Shown here piece after piece: positions 36,299 to 45,597 of a stretch of 64,000 nt of DNA. The translations under genes were made by a program, and so were the position numbers. Under the pieces are notes generated by a model. The model saw only the letters and a program-made list of their open reading frames with translations. It did not search any database and was not told where the DNA came from. The DNA comes from Oscillibacter valericigenes (GTDB lineage Bacteria; Bacillota; Clostridia; Oscillospirales; Oscillospiraceae). The DNA lies in the NCBI RefSeq assembly GCF_021531435.1, contig NZ_JAFBIS010000004.1, positions 93,846-157,845 on the forward strand, written 5' to 3'. Numbering within the stretch: the first letter of the stretch is position 1; the number at the start of each line of letters is the position of its first letter.

Positions 36299-37621
36299 TC
36301 AGCCCTCCTTTTCCACATGGGCCAGCAGCTTATCCCGGTCGGAGAAGCAGGTGACCACGTACAGGTCCTCGCTGCCCTCCGCCTTCAGCTCCGCGGCAGC
36401 GGCGGCGATGTCCGGCTGGACGGTCCAGTTGGTCATGCCGGTGAAGCTGAACCGCTCCGCCAGGTCGTTGCAGTACCGGCCGGAGAGCACTACATGCTTT
36501 ACATGGGGCTTGTCCAGCTGGTCAAAGTCGATGTCCCACAACCAGCTGGTCTCGCTGGTAAAATATTTCCGGGAGACGGCGTCCACAATGATGAGCACCG
36601 CGCAGTCGGCCTTGGTGGAGGCTACGTACCGAAGGTTCGTGTCGTAGGCGATGGAGTTTTCGTGCTTGCTGGTCAGCAGCGTGCCGTGGTGCCGGCCCAG
36701 GGTGAACTTCTGCATCCGGCCGTTTTTCAGGATGTAGTTGTTGATGACGCCCCGGGCGGTCTCCGCGCCCACGCCGCATTCCCGGCAGGCGGCGTAGGCC
36801 GCCAGAATGTTGTAGACGTTGTAAATGCTGCGGAAGGCCAGATGGATGTCCACCGCACCGTCAATGGTCAGCGTGCCGTTTTCCAGGTCTACCGCCGTGG
36901 CGGTGTAATCGGTAACGGGCTTGGCGTGGCCGCAGTTCGGGCAGCGGTAGGCGCCGATGTGGTTGTAGTGGACGTAGTCGTAGGTCATGGGGGCGTGGCA
37001 GATAGGGCAGTAGGCGCCGTCGTGATAGATACCGGAGGGGGCGGGCAGGTCAATGGAGCAGTGATCCAGGCCGAACCACTTGACCTTGTCGTGGCCTTGG
37101 GCGAAGCAGGAGGACAGGGGGTCGTCAGCGTTCAAAATCAGCTCCGTTTCCGGGTGGATGGCGGGCAGGATGGCGTCGTAGACCCACTCCGGATGGCCGT
37201 TGCGGGTGAGCTGGTCCCGGTAGAGGTTGGTGATGACGAACTCCGTGGGGTGGAAGAATTGGAAGCTGAACTTGGCGTACCGCTCGTCACTCTCCAGCAG
37301 CAGCACGTCGGCCTTGACCTTCCCGCCGAAGGTGGCGTGGGTCAGCACCAGGGTGGTGACGCCCTCGATTTGGTTGGAACCCTCCTCGTTGTAGACCACA
37401 TTTTTTCCATCTGCCCGGAGGATGGCGGCGATCATCTCCACCGTGGAGGTCTTGCCGTTGGAGCCGGTGACAGCGATGACGTGGGGCGGCAGCTGCACCC
37501 GGCGCAGGATGTCCGGGCAGATTTTTAAGGCAAATTTGCCGGGCATGGAGCTGCCCTTGCCCACCAGCTTGCCGACAAAGCGGCCCAGCTTGCAGACCAG
37601 AATGGCGAGAAACATTCTCAT
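36299..37621 (-). CDS. murT: MurT-like lipid II isoglutaminyl synthase ligase subunit
   Basis: 440-residue Mur-ligase-family enzyme. P-loop VTGSNGKTSTVEMIAAIL (residues about 51-68), ESDERYAKF, FVITNLYRDQLTRNG, NADDPL, and the MurT-specific zinc ribbon CPICHAPM ... CPNCGHA (about 212-240), then the C-terminal domain with TSETSWLWDIDFD. MurT with GatD converts lipid II D-glutamate to D-isoglutamine. All ATPase motifs look intact although the partner amidotransferase is catalytically degenerate. The gene overlaps the upstream hydrolase by four bases. Confidence 0.9.
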   Translation of the reverse strand: MRMFLAILVCKLGRFVGKLVGKGSSMPGKFALKICPDILRRVQLPPHVIAVTGSNGKTSTVEMIAAILRADGKNVVYNEEGSNQIEGVTTLVLTHATFGGKVKADVLLLESDERYAKFSFQFFHPTEFVITNLYRDQLTRNGHPEWVYDAILPAIHPETELILNADDPLSSCFAQGHDKVKWFGLDHCSIDLPAPSGIYHDGAYCPICHAPMTYDYVHYNHIGAYRCPNCGHAKPVTDYTATAVDLENGTLTIDGAVDIHLAFRSIYNVYNILAAYAACRECGVGAETARGVINNYILKNGRMQKFTLGRHHGTLLTSKHENSIAYDTNLRYVASTKADCAVLIIVDAVSRKYFTSETSWLWDIDFDQLDKPHVKHVVLSGRYCNDLAERFSFTGMTNWTVQPDIAAAAAELKAEGSEDLYVVTCFSDRDKLLAHVEKEG

Positions 37622-38301
37622 GTGGATTCCTCCTCCAGAAATTGCCGCACCGCCCGGTCAAAGGCGGCGGGCGCTTTGTTTGCGATAAAATGGTCCCCCG
37701 GTATCAGCACCAGCCGGGCGTTGGGGATGCGGTTGGCGATGAGACGGGTGTGGTTCTCCCGAATCATATCCCTTGTGCCCGCGATGACCAGCACTGGCAT
37801 GGAGAGTTTCCCCAACTCCGCCGGGTCAATATGGGGCTCATTGACCATGAGGCCCAGCAGCTCCGCGCGGGCTTTTGCCTTGGGACTTTTGGACAGGGAC
37901 GCAAAATGGTAGCCCAGAACGATGGGCAGCTGTACCAGCGGCTTTACGCCCTTCGGGTCCAGGTTGGCGCCGTTCAGAATGAGGCGGCGCACCCGGTCCG
38001 GGTGCCGGAGGGCAAAGATCAGGGCGATGTTGCCGCCGTCGCTGAAGCCCAGAATGTCCGCCCGCGGGAGCCCCTGCCAGTCCATGAACGCCAGCAGGTC
38101 GTCGGCGAACTGGGAGATGGTAAAGGGGGCACCGCCCCGGGGAGACTGGCCGTGCCCCCGGGTGTCGATGGCGTAAACGGTAAAATCACGGGAAAATTCT
38201 TCGACTTGGTGGACGAAATAGGTGCCGTCCTCCCCGTTTCCGTGGAGAAGCAGCAGCGGCGGGCCGCTGCCCGTTTTCGTATAAAACAGCTCAATGTCCA
38301 T
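37618..38301 (-). CDS. alpha/beta hydrolase
   Basis: 227-residue alpha/beta-hydrolase-fold protein. Oxyanion segment LLLLHGNGEDGTYF, AIDTRGHGQSPRG, nucleophile elbow GFSDGGNIAL (Ser), late acid in AGTRDMIRENHT, catalytic His in PGDHFI. No signal peptide. The stop overlaps the murT start (ATGA), so the genes are translationally coupled, which hints at an envelope-related ester or amide substrate, but nothing identifies it. Confidence 0.88.
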   Translation of the reverse strand: MDIELFYTKTGSGPPLLLLHGNGEDGTYFVHQVEEFSRDFTVYAIDTRGHGQSPRGGAPFTISQFADDLLAFMDWQGLPRADILGFSDGGNIALIFALRHPDRVRRLILNGANLDPKGVKPLVQLPIVLGYHFASLSKSPKAKARAELLGLMVNEPHIDPAELGKLSMPVLVIAGTRDMIRENHTRLIANRIPNARLVLIPGDHFIANKAPAAFDRAVRQFLEEEST

Positions 38302-38304
38302 ATC

Positions 38305-40173
38305 TTACCGCCGCTCCAGCCAGATCATCAGGGCGGCCACGTCCGCCGGGGACACGCCGCTGATGCGGCTGGCCTGTCCCAGGTCCAGGGGGCGGATGGC
38401 CGCCAGCTTTTCACGGGCCTCCAGCCGCAGGCCCTGGATGCCGCTGTAATCCAGGTCGGCGGGCAGCTTGTGGCGCTCCATCTTGCGGAAATCCTCCACC
38501 TGCTTCTGCTGGCGCTGGATGTAGCCCTCGTATTTCACGCTGATCTCCACCTGCTCTCCCACGTCCGCCGGAAGGTCCGGGCGGGTGGGGTCGAAGGAGG
38601 CCAACTCGTCATAGTGGAGCTGGGGGCGGCGGAGGAGGGCGATGAGGGAACAGCCGTCGGTGACGTCCGCCGTGCCCTTTTCCGCCAGAAATGCGGACAG
38701 GGCGGGGGAGGGGGCGGCTCCGGTGTGGGTCAGGCGGCGTATCTCCCGCTCCACAGCCGCGTATTTTTCCTCCACGGCCCGGAGACGTTCTTCGGAAACA
38801 AGGCCGATCTCATAGCCCCGCTTCGTCAGCCGCTGGTCGGCGTTGTCCTGCCGGAGCAGGAGCCGGTACTCGCTGCGGGAGGTCATAATGCGGTAGGGCT
38901 CATTGGTGCCCTTGGTCACCAGGTCGTCGATGAGGGTGCCGATGTAGCTCTCCGACCGGGAGAGGATGAAATCACTTTCACCCCGGAGCTTCCGGGCGGC
39001 GTTGACGCCGGCCACAAAGCCCTGGACGGCGGCCTCCTCGTAGCCGGAGGAGCCGTTGAACTGGCCCGCGCCGTAGAGACCCGGCACGGATTTGACCTCC
39101 AGGGTGGCGTTCAGGGCCAGAGGGTCGATGCAGTCGTATTCGATGGCGTAGGCGGGCCGGGTCATCACGGCGTGGCGCAGCCCCGGCACACTGTGGAGCA
39201 TTTGGAGCTGGACTTCCTCCGGCATGGAGGAGGAGAAGCCCTGGATGTACAGCTCCTCCGTGTTCAGCCCCATGGGCTCCACAAAGAGCTGGTGGCGGAG
39301 CTTGTCCGGAAACCGGACGATCTTCGTTTCAAAGGAGGGGCAGTACCGGGGGCCGATGCCCTCAATGAGGCCGGAGTACATGGGCGCCCGGTCCAGGTTC
39401 TCCTGGACGATGCGCTTGGTTTCCTCCGTGGTCCAGGTCAGCCAGCAGACAGCCCGGTTTTCGGGCTGGTGGTCCGTGGAATAGGAAAAGGGCACGGGAA
39501 GGGTGTCTCCCGGCTGGAGCTCCATTTCGTCAAAATCCACCGTCCGGGCATTGACCCGGGGCGGCGTGCCGGTCTTGAAGCGGCGCAGGGGCAGGCCCAG
39601 CTTCAGGAGGGAGTCCGTCAGCCGGACGGCGGCGTGCATCCCGTCGGGGCCGGATTCCTCCACGCACTCGCCGATGATGGTGCGGCCCGCCAGGTACGTG
39701 CCGGTGGCCAGAATGACGGCTTTCACATCAAATACCGCCCCGGTGGCGAGAACGACGGCGGAAACGGCGCCGTTTTCCGTGCGGACCTCCACCACCTCGC
39801 CCTGGCGGACGGTCAGGTGCTCCTGCCGCTCCAGGGTGTGCTTCATCCGCTCCTGGTATTTCCGGCGGTCGGCCTGGGCCCGGAGGGACCAGACGGCGGG
39901 GCCTTTGCCCTTATTCAGCAGGCGGTACTGAATGCAGCACTCGTCGGCGGCCTTTGCCATCTCACCGCCCAGGGCGTCCAGCTCCCGGACCAGATGGCCC
40001 TTGCCGGTGCCGCCGATGGCGGGGTTGCAGGGCATGTTGCCCACGGCGTCCAGGTTGATCGTGAACACCACCGTCTCCAGCCCCAGCCGGGCGGCGGCCA
40101 GCGCCGCCTCAATGCCCGCGTGTCCGGCGCCGATGACGGCAATATCAAATTGTCCGGCGTGAAATTCGGTCAT
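38305..40173 (-). CDS. mnmG: tRNA uridine-5-carboxymethylaminomethyl modification enzyme MnmG
   Basis: 622-residue FAD protein that with MnmE installs the (carboxymethyl)aminomethyl group on U34 of tRNA. FAD-binding [20 protein letters not shown] (residues 11-30), [72 protein letters not shown], and the C-terminal helical tRNA-binding domain ([19 protein letters not shown] [18 protein letters not shown], then [28 protein letters not shown]). Full length. Unlike many Firmicutes it is not next to mnmE here; it is packed between the hydrolase (3 bases) and a phosphoesterase (6 bases). Confidence 0.97.
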   Translation of the reverse strand: MTEFHAGQFDIAVIGAGHAGIEAALAAARLGLETVVFTINLDAVGNMPCNPAIGGTGKGHLVRELDALGGEMAKAADECCIQYRLLNKGKGPAVWSLRAQADRRKYQERMKHTLERQEHLTVRQGEVVEVRTENGAVSAVVLATGAVFDVKAVILATGTYLAGRTIIGECVEESGPDGMHAAVRLTDSLLKLGLPLRRFKTGTPPRVNARTVDFDEMELQPGDTLPVPFSYSTDHQPENRAVCWLTWTTEETKRIVQENLDRAPMYSGLIEGIGPRYCPSFETKIVRFPDKLRHQLFVEPMGLNTEELYIQGFSSSMPEEVQLQMLHSVPGLRHAVMTRPAYAIEYDCIDPLALNATLEVKSVPGLYGAGQFNGSSGYEEAAVQGFVAGVNAARKLRGESDFILSRSESYIGTLIDDLVTKGTNEPYRIMTSRSEYRLLLRQDNADQRLTKRGYEIGLVSEERLRAVEEKYAAVEREIRRLTHTGAAPSPALSAFLAEKGTADVTDGCSLIALLRRPQLHYDELASFDPTRPDLPADVGEQVEISVKYEGYIQRQQKQVEDFRKMERHKLPADLDYSGIQGLRLEAREKLAAIRPLDLGQASRISGVSPADVAALMIWLERR

Positions 40174-40179
40174 AATCGT

Positions 40180-41037
40180 TTATCCTTTGTGAAGAGTTAC
40201 CGCCGCTACTTCCGGGCGGTTGAACAGGCGGAAGGTGGGACCGGAATTGCCCAGGCCACGGGTGACGAACAGGCAGGAGCCGTTTTCCTCGTACAGCCCC
40301 GCCGTGTAGGAAGGGAAAAAGGTGCGGTCGGTGGACAGCAGACCGTCGGTGAAGGGCAGGCGGATGATACCGCCGTGGCCGTGGCCGGAGACCACGAGAT
40401 CGGCCCCCAGCAGGCTGTACTGCGGGGCAAACAGGTTGTTCCGATGGGCCAGCAGGACCCAGAAGGGGTCGCCATAGGCGGCGTACACCTCGGCGGCGAC
40501 TTCCTCCGGCGTTTTCTGGTCGGCGTAGCCGTTGGGGTCGTCGATGCCCGCAAGAACAATCACATCCCCGTTACGTTCCAGAGTCGTGAACTGGTTGGAG
40601 AGGACGGTGACGCCATGGGCTGTCAGCAGTTCTTTCAGCTCCGGCACGCCGCCGACGGCCCATTCGTGGTTGCCGGTGACGTAATAGGTGGGCGCGATGG
40701 CGGAGAGGCCGTCAGCCACCTGGACGGCATAGTCCGCCGGGACCTCCCGGTAGGCGTCCAGCAGGTCGCCCACCAGGAAAATATAGTCCGGGGCGGTTTT
40801 TTGAACGGCTTGCAAAAGACGCTCATTGTTCTCACCGAAAGATGTGGAGTGCAGGTCTCCCAGCACCACGATCCGGCAGCCGTCGAAGCCCTCCGGCAAG
40901 CCGGCAAAGACCGGGTCAAAGTATGCGGTTTGCAGCGCGGTGTTGCTCCATCGCAGGAACAGGGCGGTCAGGACCACAATGATCAGCAGAGCCAGAAGCC
41001 GGCGCAGTGGCCGCCGCTTTCGCGGATGTTTTGCCAT
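40180..41037 (-). CDS. membrane-anchored metallophosphoesterase
   Basis: 285-residue calcineurin-like phosphoesterase with one N-terminal transmembrane anchor after a basic stretch (KHPRKRRPLRRLLALLIIVV). Metal motifs: VLGDLHS, VGDLLDA, TGNHEW, LLAHRNN, SGHGHGG. Similar to YaeI/YkuE-type enzymes that act on lipid-linked substrates such as UDP-2,3-diacylglucosamine or membrane phospholipids; substrate not determinable. ATG at 41037 is preferred because GAGGGGG precedes it; the frame continues open to 41166 without a good ribosome site. It begins the operon running through mnmG to the gatD-like gene. The upstream gap to 41348 is AT-rich; a minus-strand TATAAT lies near 41123. Confidence 0.88.
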   Translation of the reverse strand: MAKHPRKRRPLRRLLALLIIVVLTALFLRWSNTALQTAYFDPVFAGLPEGFDGCRIVVLGDLHSTSFGENNERLLQAVQKTAPDYIFLVGDLLDAYREVPADYAVQVADGLSAIAPTYYVTGNHEWAVGGVPELKELLTAHGVTVLSNQFTTLERNGDVIVLAGIDDPNGYADQKTPEEVAAEVYAAYGDPFWVLLAHRNNLFAPQYSLLGADLVVSGHGHGGIIRLPFTDGLLSTDRTFFPSYTAGLYEENGSCLFVTRGLGNSGPTFRLFNRPEVAAVTLHKG

Positions 41038-41287
41038 ATATGCGGCCCCCTCCGCCGCTTTATCAAGCCGCTTTCCGTTGGCGGAAAGCGGCAAAATCTC
41101 ATAAAATCCATATTTTCTGCTATTATAACATAGTAGTATGGCCGTTGCGAGAGAAAAAATATACAAAGAGCGGACATCTTTTCCCGAAAAATGAAAGGCT
41201 TCCCGGCAATTTGCCCACGGAAAAGAAAAAATCGTTGGGATTTACAAAAAGTTAACAATAAATTTGTGGAAAACATCAGGTAAGCTC

Positions 41288-41316
41288 TTGCGGAGCGTCG
41301 GAAATCAAGCTATAAT
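41288..41316 (+). promoter_or_regulatory. strong promoter of the 25-codon gene
   Basis: TTGCGG (41288-41293), 17-base spacer, perfect TATAAT (41311-41316), about 33 bases before the small ORF. Confidence 0.75.
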
Positions 41317-41348
41317 ATCAACAGAAAACCGAAAAAGGAGGTGTGAAA

Positions 41349-41426
41349 ATGACAACTGAGACCCCGCGCAAGGATGTAGACGATCTGGTCTTCATGGACG
41401 ATGAATGGACCCGCAGCGAGCGGTAA
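41349..41426 (+). CDS. 25-residue acidic mini-protein
   Basis: A 26-codon frame (ATG to TAA) with an ideal ribosome site, AAGGAGGTG, six bases upstream. It encodes MTTETPRKDVDDLVFMDDEW followed by TRSER: acidic, with a single Trp, no signal or membrane segment. It sits alone between its own consensus promoter (41288-41316) and a strong terminator (41426-41470), a compact monocistronic unit. No family recognised. It could be a leader-type peptide or a small regulatory protein; alternatively the transcript is the functional product. Translation is supported by the Shine-Dalgarno sequence only. Confidence 0.6.
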   Translation: MTTETPRKDVDDLVFMDDEWTRSER

Positions 41427-41470
41427 AAAAGAGCAGGACCACGCCGATGGGCGTGGGCTTTTCTTTTTTT
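41426..41470 (+). terminator. terminator of the mini-gene
   Basis: CCACGCC and GGCGTGG pair around GATG, extended by outer AGC/GCT pairs, and followed by TTTTCTTTTTTTCC. Confidence 0.85.
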
Positions 41471-41613
41471 CCGAAAAAGCAAAAAAGTGGAAAAATACCG
41501 TGGAAATTTCCGGCCTGATATGGTATTTTAAGAATAGATAGTGGACTTTTGGGATGCGGGGCCCGGGAAGTGTGTGCGCGGGCGGCCGCCCCTGAAAGAG
41601 GAGAGAGAACGTG

Positions 41614-42267
41614 ATGAAGAGAAAGATTTGGCTGCCGCTGGTTCTGGTGCTGCTGCTGGCCGGCTGCGGCGGAGCGGAGAGCCGGGAGACGGAGGAGGCG
41701 CCGCCGCCGCGGGAAAGCGCGGCAGAGGTTGTCCCGGCCGCCGCTGTGACGCCGGAGCCGGAGACGATGGAGGCTTCCCAGGTGGAATCCACCGCCCGGG
41801 TGCCCACGGAGGAGGAGATCCAGGCGGATTATGACCGGGCTGTCCGGGTATACAGCTGGTTCGACCTGACGCCGCTGAAGGACAGCGGGGAGACGGTGAC
41901 AGTGGACGGCACGGAGTACCGCCGTGTCAGCGAGCCGGGATTCGGCAGCATGGAGGAGCTGCGGCTGAATCTGCGGGGCGTATTTTGCGAAGAACTGACG
42001 GAGCGGCTGCTGTCCGGCGAAAGCAGCCGTATCCAATACCGGGAGATCGACGGGGCGCTGTATGTGACCGGCGAGGCCCGGGAACGGGAAGACGGCAAGG
42101 GGGCCGTGACGGTGGAGGTGGAGCAGACTTCGGAGACCGCCTTTTCCGTAAACGTGACGGTGGACCTGCTGGACCAGGATGTCGTCACCGGCATGGAGTG
42201 CTGGGCGTTTCCTTACGTGCTGGAGAACGGACGGTGGGGCTTTTCGGAGTTCCGCCTGGTGTACTGA
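41614..42267 (+). CDS. lipoprotein of unknown function
   Basis: About 217-residue lipoprotein: signal MKRKIWLPLVLVLLLAGC (lipobox LAGC), then a low-complexity Glu/Pro/Ala linker (to about residue 65) and a compact domain (IQADYDRAVRVYSWFDLTPL, VDGTEYRRVSEPGFGSMEEL, LRGVFCEELTERLLSG, YREIDGALYVTG, GFSEFRLVY). The pattern of a short helix, an EYRRV strand and a flexible 'T/S-MEEL...LL' helix resembles IseA/YoeB-like DL-endopeptidase inhibitors, but the likeness is weak. ATG at 41614 is taken over the GTG three bases upstream. Exposed on the outer face of the membrane. Confidence 0.78.
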   Translation: MKRKIWLPLVLVLLLAGCGGAESRETEEAPPPRESAAEVVPAAAVTPEPETMEASQVESTARVPTEEEIQADYDRAVRVYSWFDLTPLKDSGETVTVDGTEYRRVSEPGFGSMEELRLNLRGVFCEELTERLLSGESSRIQYREIDGALYVTGEAREREDGKGAVTVEVEQTSETAFSVNVTVDLLDQDVVTGMECWAFPYVLENGRWGFSEFRLVY

Positions 42268-42319
42268 GGGGTACGCAAAAAACACGCAAAAAGTTTAAAA
42301 AATCCACGAAAAATTTACG

Positions 42320-42357
42320 ATCACCCTGAACATTGACTGTTCAGGGTGATTTTTTTG
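42320..42357 (+). terminator. terminator of the lipoprotein gene
   Basis: ATCACCCTGAAC and GTTCAGGGTGAT pair around ATTGACT and are followed by TTTTTTG. The gap 42268-42568 otherwise holds only AT-rich DNA and the hppA promoter. Confidence 0.92.
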
Positions 42358-42505
42358 AAACGCGCCCTCAAAATTTGCGCTATAAAAACTCGAATTTTGC
42401 GAAAAACTTTACGCAAAAAAAGATGATTTGCACGGAAGCACTTGTCAATCTTTGGATAAAACGTAAAAATTACAACGTTTGCGTAATAAACTGCGAAAAA
42501 CTTAC

Positions 42506-42533
42506 TTGAAAAAACGTTCACGTGTGTTAGAAT
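42506..42533 (+). promoter_or_regulatory. promoter of hppA
   Basis: TTGAAA (42506-42511), 16-base spacer, TAGAAT (42528-42533), 36 bases before the start codon. Confidence 0.6.
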
Positions 42534-42568
42534 AATGGAGCACTATAAAACAGCAAGGAGTGGAAACA

Positions 42569-44656
42569 ATGGAAAACCTGTTTTGGATCGGTTTTGTCGG
42601 AGCACTGGTTGCCGGATTGTTTGCAGTGATGCAGGCAAAGAAGGTCATGAGCTACTCCGAGGGCACCGAAAGAATGCAAAAGATCGCGGCCAACATCCGC
42701 GCCGGCGCAAACGCCTATTTGAAGCAGCAGTACACCACCGTGTTCAAGGTGTTTGTCGTGGTGTTCATCGCGCTTCTGGTCATGGCCTTCGCCACCGGCG
42801 GCACGATGCTGTCCAAGTTCACCCCCTTCGCCTTTGTCACCGGCGGCGTGTTCTCCATGCTGGCCGGCTTCATCGGCATGAAGATCGCCACCAACTCCAA
42901 TGCCCGTACCGCGCAGGCCGCTTCCGAGAGCCTGAACAAGGGCCTGCGGGTGGCTTTCTCCTCCGGTTCCGTCATGGGCTTCACCGTGGTCGGCCTGGGT
43001 ATGCTGGACATCACCATGTGGTTCTTCATCCTGCGCTATGCCTGCGGCATTGACGACCCCAGCGCCATCGGCAACATCATGGTCATGAACGGCATGGGCG
43101 CTTCCTTCATGGCGCTGTTTGCCCGTGTGGGCGGCGGCATCTACACCAAGGCCGCTGACGTGGGCGCTGACCTGGTGGGCAAGGTCGAGGCCGGCATCCC
43201 CGAGGATGACCCCCGCAACCCCGCCACCATTGCCGATAACGTGGGCGACAACGTGGGCGACGTGGCCGGCATGGGCGCCGACCTGTATGAGTCCTATGTC
43301 GGCTCCATTCTGGCTACCTTCGCGCTGGGCGCTGTGGCCGGATACGGCTTCCGCGGCATGCTGCTGCCTCTGGCGCTGGCCGTGTGCGGCATCCTCTGCT
43401 CCATCCTGGGCTCCTTCCTGGTGAAGACCAAGGAGGACGCCACCCAGGAGTCCCTGCTGAAGAGCCTGCGGACCGGTACTTATACCGCCGCTATCCTGGC
43501 CGCTATCCTGGCTGCCCCCCTGACCTGGGTCATCCTGGGCAACATGGGCGTGTATGTGGCTATCCTGTGCGGACTGATCGGCGGCTGCGCCATCGGCTAC
43601 TTCACCGAGTACTACACCTCTGATACCTACAAGCCCACCCAGGAGCTGGCTGCCGCTTCCGAGACTGGCTCTGCCACCATCATCATCGGCGGCATCTCCC
43701 TGGGTCTGAAGTCCACCATGACCTCCATCCTGATCGTGGCCGTGGCTGTTATCATCAGCTTCTTCGCCGCCGGCGGCGGCACTGCCTTCGGTATGGGCCT
43801 GTACGGTATCGGCATCGCCGGCGTCGGCATGCTGTCCACCCTGGGCATCACCCTGGCCACCGACGCTTACGGCCCCGTGGCCGACAACGCCGGTGGCATC
43901 GCCGAGATGAGCGGCCTGCCCGAAGAGGTCCGGAACCGCACCGACGCGCTGGACTCCCTGGGCAACACCACCGCCGCCACCGGCAAGGGCTTCGCCATCG
44001 GCTCCGCCTCTCTGACCGCCCTGGCTCTGCTGGTCAGCTATGTTGACATCGTGCAGAGCAAGACCCCCGAGACCCTGGACCTGTCCCTGACGAATCCTCT
44101 GGTGCTGGTGGGCCTGTTCATCGGCGCCATGCTGACCTTCGTGTTCTCTGCCTTCACCATGAGCGCGGTGCAGAAGGCCGCCCAGTCCATCGTCGTAGAA
44201 GTCCGCCGTCAGTTCCGTGAGATCAAGGGCATCATGGAATACAAGGCCGACCCCGACTACGCCTCCTGCGTGGCGCTGTGCACCAAGGGCGCCCTGCATG
44301 AGATGGTGGCTCCCGCTCTGCTGGCCATCATCGTCCCCATCCTCACCGGCCTGATCCTGGGCCCTGTGGGTGTTGTGGGATTGCTGGGCGGCGTGTCCGT
44401 CACCGGCTTCGCCATGGCCGTGTTCATGTCCAACGCCGGCGGCGCCTGGGATAACGCCAAGAAGTATATCGAGGGCGGACACCACGGCGGCAAGGGTTCC
44501 GAGCAGCACAAGGCGGCTGTCGTGGGCGACACCGTGGGCGATCCCTTCAAGGATACCTCCGGCCCCTCTTTGAACATCCTCATCAAGCTGTGCTCCACCG
44601 TTTCCATCGTCTTCTCCGGCCTGATCCTGGCCTTCAACCTGATGAACCTGCTGTAA
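42569..44656 (+). CDS. hppA: K+-dependent ion-translocating membrane pyrophosphatase
   Basis: 695-residue membrane pyrophosphatase with about 16 transmembrane helices, coupling PPi hydrolysis to Na+ and/or H+ export. Substrate motifs: ADVGADLVGKVEAGIPEDDP, IADNVGDNVGD, and late DNAKKYIEGG with DTVGDPFKDTSGPS. The motif GNTTAATGKG carries Ala where K+-independent enzymes have Lys, so it belongs to the K+-dependent class, in which Clostridial members are mostly Na+ pumps; pumped ion is therefore inferred. ATG at 42569 follows AAGGAG by eight bases; a GTG at 42560 overlaps that site. It can recover energy from PPi and links with ppdK. Confidence 0.96.
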   Translation: MENLFWIGFVGALVAGLFAVMQAKKVMSYSEGTERMQKIAANIRAGANAYLKQQYTTVFKVFVVVFIALLVMAFATGGTMLSKFTPFAFVTGGVFSMLAGFIGMKIATNSNARTAQAASESLNKGLRVAFSSGSVMGFTVVGLGMLDITMWFFILRYACGIDDPSAIGNIMVMNGMGASFMALFARVGGGIYTKAADVGADLVGKVEAGIPEDDPRNPATIADNVGDNVGDVAGMGADLYESYVGSILATFALGAVAGYGFRGMLLPLALAVCGILCSILGSFLVKTKEDATQESLLKSLRTGTYTAAILAAILAAPLTWVILGNMGVYVAILCGLIGGCAIGYFTEYYTSDTYKPTQELAAASETGSATIIIGGISLGLKSTMTSILIVAVAVIISFFAAGGGTAFGMGLYGIGIAGVGMLSTLGITLATDAYGPVADNAGGIAEMSGLPEEVRNRTDALDSLGNTTAATGKGFAIGSASLTALALLVSYVDIVQSKTPETLDLSLTNPLVLVGLFIGAMLTFVFSAFTMSAVQKAAQSIVVEVRRQFREIKGIMEYKADPDYASCVALCTKGALHEMVAPALLAIIVPILTGLILGPVGVVGLLGGVSVTGFAMAVFMSNAGGAWDNAKKYIEGGHHGGKGSEQHKAAVVGDTVGDPFKDTSGPSLNILIKLCSTVSIVFSGLILAFNLMNLL

Positions 44657-44686
44657 GTACCACCTGACAGCGTTCACCACATACGA

Positions 44687-44722
44687 AAACCACCCTCCGT
44701 TTCCCGGCGGAGGGTGGTTTTT
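44687..44722 (+). terminator. terminator of hppA
   Basis: AAAACCACCCTCCG and CGGAGGGTGGTTTTT form a long stem with a loop containing TTTCCCG. Confidence 0.9.
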
Positions 44723-44780
44723 GCGTAAAAAGGCCAAAAACTGGAGGCTGTAAAAATTCTATGCAAACGAATCCCTTTGC

Positions 44781-44809
44781 TTGACAAGGTAATCGTTTAC
44801 CGATATAAT
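44781..44809 (+). promoter_or_regulatory. consensus promoter with operator, NifU-like operon
   Basis: Perfect TTGACA (44781-44786) and TATAAT (44804-44809) with a 17-base spacer. Within the spacer is an inverted repeat GGTAA (44788-44792) / TTACC (44797-44801), a likely repressor site. Confidence 0.85.
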
Positions 44810-44886
44810 GTTGAACGGAAAACCATCAGAAGCCGCTAAAATTGGCGGTTTTCGGGAAAATACATACAGGAAAGGAACGCACGAAC

Positions 44887-45579
44887 ATGATCTACTCTAC
44901 CGAAGTGCAGAATATGTGCCCCGTTGCCAAGGGTGCGTACCATGGTCCTGCTCCCATCCCCGAAGAGGGCAAATGGGTCCAGGCCAAGGAAATCAAGGAC
45001 ATCTCCGGCCTGACTCACGGCATCGGCTGGTGTGCTCCCCAGCAGGGCGCCTGCAAGCTGACCCTGAACGTGAAGGACGGCGTCATCGAGGAGGCCCTGG
45101 TGGAGACTATCGGCTGCTCCGGCATGACCCACTCCGCAGCCATGGCCTCTGAGATCCTCATTGGCAAGACCATTCTGGAGGCGCTGAACACCGACCTGGT
45201 GTGCGACGCCATCAACACCGCCATGCGGGAGCTGTTCCTGCAGATCGTCTACGGCCGTACCCAGACCGCGTTCTCCGAGGGCGGCCTGCCCATCGGCGGC
45301 GCCATGGAGGACCTGGGCAAGGGCCTGCGCTCTCAGGTCGGCACCATGTACGCCACCAAGGTCAAGGGCCCCCGCTACATGGAGATGGCCGAGGGCTACT
45401 GCACCCGCATTGCCCTGAACAAGGACGACGAGATCATCGGCTATGAGTTCGTCAACCTGGGCAAGATGATGGACGCCATCAAGAAGGGCGTGGACGCCAA
45501 TGAAGCGCTGGAGAAGGCCAAGGGCCACTACGGTCAGTGGGACGCCGCTGCCAAGTACATCGACCCCCGTCAGGAATAA
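44887..45579 (+). CDS. NifU/IscU-like iron-sulfur cluster scaffold protein
   Basis: About 230-residue protein related to the IscU/NifU N-terminal scaffold. Conserved Cys-containing strands are GWCAPQQGACKLTLNVKDGV and VETIGCSGMTHSAAMASEIL, the latter like the IscU GCGAS helix. It is longer than IscU and ends in a charged helix (EALEKAKGHYGQWDAAAKYI). ATG at 44887 follows AAAGGAACG. It is cotranscribed with the GGGtGRT gene 19 bases downstream from a consensus promoter. The pairing of these two genes is recurrent in anaerobes, as I recall, but the target protein is unknown. Confidence 0.82.
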   Translation: MIYSTEVQNMCPVAKGAYHGPAPIPEEGKWVQAKEIKDISGLTHGIGWCAPQQGACKLTLNVKDGVIEEALVETIGCSGMTHSAAMASEILIGKTILEALNTDLVCDAINTAMRELFLQIVYGRTQTAFSEGGLPIGGAMEDLGKGLRSQVGTMYATKVKGPRYMEMAEGYCTRIALNKDDEIIGYEFVNLGKMMDAIKKGVDANEALEKAKGHYGQWDAAAKYIDPRQE

Positions 45580-45597
45580 GAGAAGGAGGAATTGACA

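Noticed and set aside
37642..41133. Antisense open frame of over 1,100 codons across hydrolase, mnmG and phosphoesterase genes
   Set aside because: It crosses three clearly coding genes on the other strand and reads as low-complexity sequence.
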